Shown here in pieces: positions 7,568-13,683 of a stretch of DNA of 24,342 nucleotides. The notes beneath the pieces are model-generated. The model did no database searches. It saw only the letters and a list, made by a program, of their open reading frames with translations, and had not been told where the DNA came from. Position numbers and translations under genes: made by a program. Source of the stretch: Pseudomonadota bacterium. GTDB lineage: Bacteria; Pseudomonadota; Gammaproteobacteria; Burkholderiales; Burkholderiaceae_C. Position 1 is the first letter of the stretch. The number at the start of each line of letters is the position of its first letter. Where the stretch lies: the NCBI GenBank assembly GCA_023415035.1, contig JAEZLX010000179.1:1-24342 (forward strand), in the 5' to 3' direction.

Positions 7568-7637
7568 GTTCCGCCCGCATACAGACGTGCGTGTGCCATG
7601 CCCCGTGCCGAGGGGCACGTGGTGTCGTCGGCGGAAC
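7568..7637. repeat. Interrupted 70-bp inverted repeat in the rnk downstream gap
   Basis: Two pairs of arms share one centre: GTTCCGCC (7568-7575) with GGCGGAAC (7630-7637), and ACGTGC (7585-7590) with GCACGT (7615-7620), separated by matching nine-base internal loops. An alternative local hairpin TGCCCC (7599-7604) / GGGGCA (7612-7617) overlaps the inner pair. There is no T tract. It lies between rnk and the beta-helix gene, both on the minus strand, and might be an RNA structure in a shared transcript. Confidence 0.45.
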
Positions 7638-7647
7638 AGGGCGGGCC

Positions 7648-8037
7648 TCAGGTCGTGTAGTCGCCCGTGGATTCGGGCTGGAACAGCACGGCTTCGATGG
7701 TCACCGTGCGCTCTTCACCGTTCGGCGTGGTCCACACGGCCTGGTGACCGACGCGGCGGCCGATCAGACTGGCGCCGAACGGCGAGCACACCGAGATGAA
7801 GCCGCGCTGGGGCTCGGCGTCCTCTGGGTAGCAGAGCGTGTATTTCTTCGACTGCCGCGTGGCGGGGTCGGCGATCAGCACCTGCGAGTACATGGTGACC
7901 ACGTCGTCGGGGACGTCCGGCGACGTCACCACTTCGGCGTTGTCGAGCACCTCGTCCAGGGTGGCGTGGCCGAGCTTGCTCAGGCGGACATGGTCAAGTT
8001 CTGTGAGCAGTCGCTCTGTGCGGTTCGATGAAGACAT
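7648..8037 (-). CDS. rnk: Regulator of nucleoside diphosphate kinase, GreA/GreB-like (Rnk)
   Basis: 129-residue member of the GreA/GreB C-terminal family, close to the 136 residues of E. coli Rnk. A short N-terminal helical part (1-45) precedes the FKBP-like C-terminal domain with the family-typical segments DVVTMYSQV, YTLCYPEDAE, ISVCSPFGASLIGRRVG and the C-terminal FQPESTGDYTT. Rnk proteins bind RNA polymerase near the secondary channel but have a short coiled coil without the catalytic acidic tip of GreA; genetic work links Rnk to nucleoside diphosphate kinase levels. The start MSSSNRTER is chosen because CAGGAA lies eight bases upstream; the reading frame's earlier ATG has no such site. 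It is divergent from the DUF937 gene and upstream of the beta-helix gene. Confidence 0.92.
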   Translation of the reverse strand: MSSSNRTERLLTELDHVRLSKLGHATLDEVLDNAEVVTSPDVPDDVVTMYSQVLIADPATRQSKKYTLCYPEDAEPQRGFISVCSPFGASLIGRRVGHQAVWTTPNGEERTVTIEAVLFQPESTGDYTT

Positions 8038-8374
8038 GGCAAATTCCTGAAGGGCCGGCTGCGCGGAAGGCAGGCACGGCATCGCGCGGTGGTTGGCCCG
8101 GCGATAGGAATTGCGCTGTGGAGGGGGGTATCGCCGGGCTCAGGAATGTGCGGCGATCTGGCGGTGTCCGACGCTGGACAGGGCGAGCGCGCGCAGCACT
8201 GCACGGACCACAGAAGCGGTCGCGCAGGCACGGGTGCCGACTGTATGTGCGCAGGAGGCCATGGCGCGACTCTAGGAGATTTGCCAAAGTGTGTCAAATG
8301 CCCGTGGCGGCGGCGGCGCCCCCGACGGTTACCATGCAAAGCTTCTTTCCATCGCCTTTTCGAGGATGCGCGCC
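8038..8374. other. Intergenic region between rnk and the DUF937 gene, no gene supported
   Basis: 337 bases separating divergent genes. I see no credible coding frame or RNA gene. The only structured item is ATTTG (8279-8283) and CAAAT (8295-8299), an inverted repeat with an 11-base spacer in the one AT-richer patch, which could be an operator. Promoters for both genes must lie here, but no convincing -35/-10 pair was found. Confidence 0.5.
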
Positions 8375-9016
8375 ATGAACAGCCAGAGCTCTCCTTCCGC
8401 CGGCTTGACCGACGAATTGTGCGCGCAGCTGCAGGGTGCTCCCCTGCAGCAGATCGCCCGCCAGCTGGGCACCAGCACCGACCAGACGCGCGACGCCGTG
8501 GGCGCTGCGCTGCCCCTGCTGCTCGGGGCGCTGGGACGCAACGCCGCGCAACCCCAGGGGGCACAGGCGCTGTTCGGGGCCCTTCAGCGGGATCACGCCG
8601 GTGCCGCCGGCATGGATCTGGGTGGCCTGCTGGGCGCGTTGCTCGGCGGCGGTGCGGCGCAGGCGCCGGCCGGACGAGCCACCGATGGATCGGCCATCCT
8701 GGGCCACATCTTCGGCGGCGCGCTGGGGCAGGCGCAAAGCGGGCTGGGCCGTGCGACCGGGCTGGACAGCAACAAGGTCGGCAGCCTGCTGCAGATGCTG
8801 GCGCCGATCGTCATGTCGTTCCTGGCGCAGCGCGCCAGCGGGGGTGGCCTCGATGCGTCGGGCCTGGGCAGCGTGCTCGGCCAGGAGCGCCAGCGCGTGC
8901 AGCAGCGCGGCGGTGCCGGCAGCGACCTGCTGGGCTCGCTGCTGGACCAGGACGGCGACGGGCAGGTGGGCCTGTCCGATCTGCTCAAGATCGGCGGCAG
9001 CCTGCTGCGGCGCTGA
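8375..9016 (+). CDS. DUF937 (YidB-like) protein with C-terminal EF-hand-like loop
   Basis: 213-residue protein, rich in Gly, Ala, Leu and Gln, with the DUF937 pattern: an N-terminal QLQGAPLQQIARQLGTS...AVGAALPLLLGALGRNA segment (about 20-65), a glycine-rich DLGGLLGALLGGG region, a SAILGHIFGG segment and SLLQMLAPIVMSFLAQ. The end carries a canonical 12-residue EF-hand-type calcium loop, DQDGDGQVGLSD (191-202), with Asp at positions 1, 3, 5 and 12, Gly at 6 and Val at 8. No signal peptide is evident. Function of DUF937 proteins is unknown. The start at 8375 follows GAGG by nine bases; another ATG nine bases earlier is possible. It converges with the Rid gene 15 bases away. Confidence 0.85.
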   Translation: MNSQSSPSAGLTDELCAQLQGAPLQQIARQLGTSTDQTRDAVGAALPLLLGALGRNAAQPQGAQALFGALQRDHAGAAGMDLGGLLGALLGGGAAQAPAGRATDGSAILGHIFGGALGQAQSGLGRATGLDSNKVGSLLQMLAPIVMSFLAQRASGGGLDASGLGSVLGQERQRVQQRGGAGSDLLGSLLDQDGDGQVGLSDLLKIGGSLLRR

Positions 9017-9031
9017 CCGACACCGAGCGCG

Positions 9032-9424
9032 TCAGACCATCGCGGTGACCTCGATCTCGATCTTGGCCCGCGACTCGACCAGCCGGCTGACCTCGACGCA
9101 GGTCATGGCCGGAAAGTTCTTGCCCATGACCTCGCGGTAGACGGCGCCGAGCTCGGCCAGGCGCGCGTTGTACTCGTCACGGTCCACGACGTACCAGGTC
9201 ATGCGCACCATGTGCTCGGGGCCGGCGCCGGCGCAGGCGAGCACCTCACGCACGTTCAGCAGGGCCTGCCGGGTCTGGGCGATGAAGTCGTCGCTCTCGA
9301 ATTGCTGTTCGCCGTTCCAGCCGATCTGGCCGCCGACAAACACCATGGTGCCCTGGGCGGCAATGCCGTTGGCGTATCCCTTGGGGCGGACCCAGCCGGG
9401 CGGTTGCAGCGGGGTGATGGACAT
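9032..9424 (-). CDS. Rid-family (YjgF/RidA-like) protein of the CoA-pathway operon, canonical Arg replaced
   Basis: 130-residue Rid protein, standard length, forming a trimer in known members. RidA enzymes hydrolyse reactive enamines/imines to ketones plus ammonia. Seen: GGQIGW (31-36), the NVREVLACAGAG helix, and the C-terminal motif FPAMTCVEVSRL...KIEIEVTA. In E. coli RidA the motif is FPARSCVEV with R105 essential for deaminase activity; here that position is M107, while the conserved Glu (E123, matching E120) is kept. So it is a Rid relative of another subfamily, not plain RidA. It is the last gene of the operon, only three bases after the ligase stop. A 2-aminobenzoyl-CoA pathway yields an enamine-type intermediate, making a deaminase attractive, but the missing Arg argues for caution. 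Confidence 0.92.
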   Translation of the reverse strand: MSITPLQPPGWVRPKGYANGIAAQGTMVFVGGQIGWNGEQQFESDDFIAQTRQALLNVREVLACAGAGPEHMVRMTWYVVDRDEYNARLAELGAVYREVMGKNFPAMTCVEVSRLVESRAKIEIEVTAMV

Positions 9425-9427
9425 GGT

Positions 9428-11080
9428 TCAGTCTCCCTTGTCTGTGTTGTCGGTGGCCAGGCGCCGCAGCGCAAATCGCTGGAGCTTGCCGGTTTCGGTG
9501 CGCGGCAGCGAGGGCACGAAACGCACGACGCGCGGGTACTTGTACGGGGCCAGGGTGTGCTTGACGTGGTCCTGCAGGGCCTTGATCTGGGCATCGTCGG
9601 CGGCCTGGCCGGACTTGAGCACCACATAGGCCACGATGATCATGCCGCGCTCGCTGTCGGGTTGGCCGACCACGCCGCACTCGGCCACTGCCGGGTGCTG
9701 CAGCAGTGCGGCCTCCACTTCGGGGCCGGCCACGTTGTAGCCGGCGGTCACGATCATGTCGTCGGTGCGCGCCTGGTAGATGAAATAGCCGTCCTCGTCC
9801 TGCACGAAGGCGTCGCCGGGGTAGTTCCAGCCGTCCTTCACGTAGCTGGTCTGACGCTCGTCGTCGAGGTAGCGGCAGCCGGTGGGGCCTCGCACGGCGA
9901 GCCGGCCGACCTGGCCGCGCGGGACTTCGTTGCCCTGGTCATCGACCACGCGCGCCTCGTAGCCGGGCACCACGCGGCCGATGGCGCCGCGCCGCACGTC
10001 CTCGGGGCGCGACGAGATGAAGATGTGGAACATCTCGGTGGCACCGATGCCGTCGAGCATCTCGATGTCGCTGGCCTCCTTCCAGAGCTGGCGCGTGGCG
10101 TCGGGCAGGCCTTCGCCCGCGCTGACGCAGATGCGCAGCCGGCCGACGCCCAGCTCGCGGGCGAAGGGGGCCATCTGGCGGTAGAAGGTGGGCGCGGTGT
10201 AGCAGATGGTGGCGCCGACCTGGCCGATCAGGCGCACCATGGCCTCGGGCGTGTAGGGGATGGACGGGTAGTAGACCGAGGAGCCGGCCCACATCGGGAA
10301 CACCAGCAGCCCGCCGAGGCCGAAGGTGAAGGCCAGCGGCGGCGAGCCCATGACGATGTCCTCGCGCGTGGCGCGCAGCACGTGGCGCGGCCAGGCCTCG
10401 CACGCGGCGAGCACGTCGCGGTGGGTGTGCACGGCGGCCTTGGGGCTGCCGGTGGTGCCGGAGGTGAAGGCCAGCAGCGCAATGTCGTCGGCGCTGGTCG
10501 GGCACGGTGGCGTGTCCTCGGGGGCGTGGCGGGCCAGCGCCTCGATCGAGTCGGGCAGGGCGACGGCCGCGTCGCCGGTGTTGAAGACCTTCATCGGCAC
10601 CTGGCCGCCCGTCTGCGCGAGCGCGGCGACGAGTTCGTCCTGCAGCTTCACATCGCACAGCGCGGCGTCGGGCTGGGACCGGTTGATGATGGAGGCCAGC
10701 TCGCGCGCGCGCAGCAGCGGCATGGTGGCGATCGCGATCAGCCCGCTTTGCACCACCGCCAGCCACGACAGGGCCATGGCGATCGAGTTGCCGCCGCGCA
10801 GCAGCACGCGGTTGCCGGGCACCAGACCCATCTGCCGCGTGAGCACGTGCGCGATGCGGGCCACCTCGGCGCGCGCTTCGGCGTAGGTCAGCGTGCGTTC
10901 GTCGCCGCGCAGGAAAGGCCGGTCGCTGCAGCCGTTGGCAAAGGCGCGCTCGAACAGGGTCTGCACCAGGTTGGCCTGGTCGGGGATGCGCAGCTCTGGC
11001 AGGTCGTAGCGCAGCTCGGGCCACTGCCCGCGCGGGGGCAGCCGGTCGTGGACGAAGCGGTCGGTCTGGGCGGATGTCAT
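9428..11080 (-). CDS. Aromatic acid-CoA ligase, 2-aminobenzoate/benzoate-CoA ligase type
   Basis: Adenylate-forming enzyme of 550 residues that should activate an aromatic acid with ATP and CoA to the acyl-CoA. Motifs seen: P-loop FTSGTTGSPK (205-214), GIGATEMFHIF (A5), YPGDAF (A7), the hinge region ARTDDMIVTAGYNVAGPEVE (A8) and PRTETGKLQR with the catalytic lysine K532 (A10). The N-terminus (RFVHDRLPPRGQWPEL) and overall style resemble 2-aminobenzoate-CoA ligases (AbmG of Azoarcus evansii) and benzoate-CoA ligases. GGAG precedes the start at 11080. The preceding acyl-CoA dehydrogenase gene ends 32 bases upstream, and the Rid gene begins three bases after this stop. Which substrate, 2-aminobenzoate, salicylate or another, cannot be read from sequence. 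Confidence 0.92.
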   Translation of the reverse strand: MTSAQTDRFVHDRLPPRGQWPELRYDLPELRIPDQANLVQTLFERAFANGCSDRPFLRGDERTLTYAEARAEVARIAHVLTRQMGLVPGNRVLLRGGNSIAMALSWLAVVQSGLIAIATMPLLRARELASIINRSQPDAALCDVKLQDELVAALAQTGGQVPMKVFNTGDAAVALPDSIEALARHAPEDTPPCPTSADDIALLAFTSGTTGSPKAAVHTHRDVLAACEAWPRHVLRATREDIVMGSPPLAFTFGLGGLLVFPMWAGSSVYYPSIPYTPEAMVRLIGQVGATICYTAPTFYRQMAPFARELGVGRLRICVSAGEGLPDATRQLWKEASDIEMLDGIGATEMFHIFISSRPEDVRRGAIGRVVPGYEARVVDDQGNEVPRGQVGRLAVRGPTGCRYLDDERQTSYVKDGWNYPGDAFVQDEDGYFIYQARTDDMIVTAGYNVAGPEVEAALLQHPAVAECGVVGQPDSERGMIIVAYVVLKSGQAADDAQIKALQDHVKHTLAPYKYPRVVRFVPSLPRTETGKLQRFALRRLATDNTDKGD

Positions 11081-11112
11081 GGTCTGTCTCCTCGTTCTTG
11101 TGTGTTCTCGTG

Positions 11113-12312
11113 TCAGGCCTTGAGCGCGTGCTTGCCCAGGATGAGCAGCTGCACCTCGCTGGCACCCTCGTAGATGCGCAGCGATCGGATATCGCGGTAC
11201 AGGTGCTCGACGACCTCGCCCACGCGCACGCCGCGTCCGCCGAACATCTGCAGCGCCATGTCGATGACCTTCTGGGCGTTTTCTGTGGCGGTGAGCTTGG
11301 CGCTGGCGGCGGCGGCCGTGTAGGCAGGCGTGCCCGCGCCCTGGGTGGCGCTGCAGTCACGCAGCCAGGCGGCACGGTAGGTGAGCATGGCGGCGGCATC
11401 GATGAGCGCGCTCATTTCGCCCAGGCGCGCCTGCGTGAGCTGGAAGTCCGCCAGCGTCTGGCCGAACATGCGTCGCTGCCGCGCATGTGCCACGGCTTCG
11501 ACGAAGGCGCGGCGCGCCATGCCCAGCGCGGCCGCGGCCACCGAGGCGCGGAAGATGTCCAGCGTCTGCATGGCCAGCTTGAAGCCGCCGTTGACCTGGC
11601 CCACGAGGGCGTCGGCGCCGAGCAGGCAGCTGTCGAAGCGCAGCGTGGCCAGCGGGTGTGGCGCCATGACGTGGATGTGCGCGCTGGTGTCGAGTCCGGG
11701 TGCTTCGGCGTCGACGATGAAGGCGCTGATGCCGCGGGCGCCGGCCTCCGGATCGGTTTTGGCGAAGGTGACGTAAAAGTCGGCCAGCCCCCCGTTGCTG
11801 ATCCAGGTCTTGCTGCCATTGAGTTGCCAGCCATCGCCGGCCTGTGCCGCGCGGGTGAGCATGCCGGCCACGTCGGAGCCCGCATCGGGCTCGCTGAGCG
11901 CGAAGGCGGCGATTTTCTCGCCGCGGGCCACGGAGGGCAGGTACGCCGCCTGCTGCGCGGGCGTGCCTGCCAGCGTGATGGCGCCGCTGCCCAGACCCTG
12001 CATGGCAAAGGCGAAGTCGGCTAGTGGGGAGTGGTAGGCCAGGGTTTCGCGCAGGATCACCAACGCGCGCGAGTCGAGCGCCGGCAGCGCGCCACCGTGC
12101 GCGGCGGGCACGCAGTAGCGCAGCCAGCCCGCCTCGCCCAGGCGACGCACCCAGTCGCGGCAGGCAGCGCGGTCGTCGGATTCATCGACCTGCTGCGCGG
12201 CGGTCCAGGGGACCAGGCCGTTGGCCAGCGCGCGGTGCGCGTCACCGAAAAACGGCAGGTCCAGATGGGCGGTCGGCGCCAGGGCGCCATGGGGATGTTC
12301 AAAGCCGGACAT
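11113..12312 (-). CDS. Acyl-CoA dehydrogenase
   Basis: FAD-dependent acyl-CoA dehydrogenase of 399 residues, the usual length. It introduces an alpha,beta double bond into an acyl-CoA and passes electrons to ETF. Seen: an N-terminal helical domain, FALSEPDAGSDVA and NGSKTWISNGG of the beta domain that contacts FAD and substrate, the RRMFGQTLADFQLTQ segment, QMFGGRGVRVGEVVEHLYRD, and the C-terminal RIYEGASE with the catalytic base E382. The start MSGFEHPHG (12312) is preferred because it leaves a 10-base gap to the crotonase stop; the frame is open to 12360, which would overlap that gene, and the Shine-Dalgarno is weak in both cases. In this operon it probably acts on the alicyclic CoA product left after ring hydroxylation and reduction (inference). 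Confidence 0.93.
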   Translation of the reverse strand: MSGFEHPHGALAPTAHLDLPFFGDAHRALANGLVPWTAAQQVDESDDRAACRDWVRRLGEAGWLRYCVPAAHGGALPALDSRALVILRETLAYHSPLADFAFAMQGLGSGAITLAGTPAQQAAYLPSVARGEKIAAFALSEPDAGSDVAGMLTRAAQAGDGWQLNGSKTWISNGGLADFYVTFAKTDPEAGARGISAFIVDAEAPGLDTSAHIHVMAPHPLATLRFDSCLLGADALVGQVNGGFKLAMQTLDIFRASVAAAALGMARRAFVEAVAHARQRRMFGQTLADFQLTQARLGEMSALIDAAAMLTYRAAWLRDCSATQGAGTPAYTAAAASAKLTATENAQKVIDMALQMFGGRGVRVGEVVEHLYRDIRSLRIYEGASEVQLLILGKHALKA

Positions 12313-12322
12313 GGTGCGTGCG

Positions 12323-13174
12323 TCAGTCGCCCTCGAAGACAGGCCGCTGCTTGGCCGCAAAGGCCTCGTAGGCGCGGCGGAAGTCCTGTGTCTGCATGCA
12401 GATCGCCTGGGCCTGGGCCTCGGCCTCGATCGCCTGGTCGAGCGTCATGGCCCATTCCTGGTGCAGCATGGTTTTGGTCATGCCGTGCGCAAAGGTGGGG
12501 CCCTGGGCGAGCTGGACAGCGAGCTTGTGCGCGGTGGGCAGCAGTGCCTCGCTCTCGTGCAGCGCATTGAAGAAGCCCCAGGCATGGCCTTCCTGCGCCG
12601 TCATGGCGCGGCCGGTGAACAGCAGCTCGCTGGCGCGGCCCTGTCCGATCATGCGCGGCAGCAGCGCGCAGGCGCCCATGTCGGCGCCTGCCAGACCCAC
12701 GCGCGTGAACAGGAAGGCCACTGTCGCCGCAGGCGTTCCCAGCCGCAGGTCGGAGGCCAGTGCCATCATGGCCCCCGCGCCGGCACACACGCCGTCGAGC
12801 GCCGCGATGACGGGCTGCGGGCAGGCGCGCATGGCGCTGACCAGGGCGCCGGTCATGCGCGTGAAGGCCAGCAGCTCGGGCATGGTCATCTTCGTGAGCG
12901 GGCCGATGATCTCGTGCACGTCGCCGCCCGAGCAGAAGTTGCCCCCGGCGCCCGTGAGCACCACGGCGCGCACGTCGGTGGCGCGCTGCAGGCCCAGGAA
13001 CCAGTCGCGCAACTCCGCGTAGGAGTCGAAGGTCAGCGGGTTCTTGCGCTCGGGCCGGTTGAGCGTGACGGTGGCGACGCCGTCGGCGATGGACAGCGAG
13101 AAGTGGCGGGGCGTGCTGGCGGCAGGGCCGTACTGGCCGCGCATGGGATTGTGGTCGGGGATGGGGTGTTTCAT
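12323..13174 (-). CDS. Enoyl-CoA hydratase/isomerase-family (crotonase) protein lacking both usual glutamates
   Basis: Crotonase-fold protein of 283 residues. The oxyanion-hole segments are present: FCSGGDVHEI (80-89) and GVCAGAGAMMALASD (128-142). Aligned by eye to rat enoyl-CoA hydratase, the catalytic Glu144 position is M136 and the Glu164 position is R158, so simple hydration by the two-glutamate mechanism is unlikely; D165 in GADMGA could be the working acid/base. It may therefore catalyse another crotonase reaction such as ring hydrolysis, isomerisation or C-C cleavage. The start at 13174 lies five bases after the MarR stop; a GTG at 13183 would overlap that stop by four bases (GTGA). 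Neither has a clear Shine-Dalgarno, so translational coupling is likely. Fold is sure, reaction unknown. Confidence 0.9.
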   Translation of the reverse strand: MKHPIPDHNPMRGQYGPAASTPRHFSLSIADGVATVTLNRPERKNPLTFDSYAELRDWFLGLQRATDVRAVVLTGAGGNFCSGGDVHEIIGPLTKMTMPELLAFTRMTGALVSAMRACPQPVIAALDGVCAGAGAMMALASDLRLGTPAATVAFLFTRVGLAGADMGACALLPRMIGQGRASELLFTGRAMTAQEGHAWGFFNALHESEALLPTAHKLAVQLAQGPTFAHGMTKTMLHQEWAMTLDQAIEAEAQAQAICMQTQDFRRAYEAFAAKQRPVFEGD

Positions 13175-13179
13175 GGCAA

Positions 13180-13683
13180 TCACTGCGCGCCGGCGTCCGT
13201 GCGCTGGTTCAGCTCCAGTTGGTGTTGTTTGACCTTGCCCAGCAGGCGATGCAGCTGGTCGAGTTCGCGGGGAGAGAGGCCTTCGAAGGCCTGCACGATC
13301 CAGTCTTCGTGCTGGCGGGCCATGTCGGTGAAGAGGGTGCGGCCGCGCTCGGTCAGGCGCACGCGGAAGGCACGGCGGTCGCCTTCGACGCTGGTGCGCT
13401 CGACCAGCCCTTCGGCCACCAGCTGGTCGGTGATGCCGGTGACGTTGCCGCCCGTGACCATGAGACGGTGCGACAGCTCCTTCATCTTCAGGCCCTCGGG
13501 ATGGCGCTCAAGCTGGGCCATGAGATCGAAGCGCGGCAGCGTGGTGTCGAACTGTTCGCGCAGGCCCGCGCGCACGCGCTTTTCGATCAGTTGCGAGCAG
13601 GCCAGCAGGCGCAGCCACAGGCGCAGCTCCTGGGCATGTTCGCTGTGGGCGCGCGCTTCCAGGTCGAGGTTGCCCGTGCTCAT
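13180..13683 (-). CDS. MarR-family regulator inside the CoA-pathway operon
   Basis: Winged-helix repressor of 167 residues. The recognition region is about 66-90 (KMKELSHRLMVTGGNVTGITDQLVAEGLVERT) and the wing contains the MarR hallmark SVEGDRRAFRVRLTERG. MarR proteins of catabolic operons usually repress and are released by an aromatic acid or its CoA thioester. Its ATG overlaps the stop of the bifunctional oxygenase gene (ATGA, 13680-13683), so it is translated coupled to that gene and is co-expressed with the pathway it likely controls. The obvious target is the inverted repeat at 16098-16129 that covers the operon start. The frame stays open upstream to 13872, but this lies in the oxygenase gene and is a shadow. 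Confidence 0.9.
   Translation of the reverse strand: MSTGNLDLEARAHSEHAQELRLWLRLLACSQLIEKRVRAGLREQFDTTLPRFDLMAQLERHPEGLKMKELSHRLMVTGGNVTGITDQLVAEGLVERTSVEGDRRAFRVRLTERGRTLFTDMARQHEDWIVQAFEGLSPRELDQLHRLLGKVKQHQLELNQRTDAGAQ

Noticed and set aside
8138..8263. A roughly 40-codon minus-strand frame starting near 8263 in the rnk-DUF937 gap
   Set aside because: No convincing Shine-Dalgarno and no recognisable pattern; a frame of this size is expected by chance at this GC.
12313..12360. Earlier start for the acyl-CoA dehydrogenase
   Set aside because: It would overlap the crotonase by 38 bases and adds residues (MRPSSGLSSRATDART) without family resemblance.
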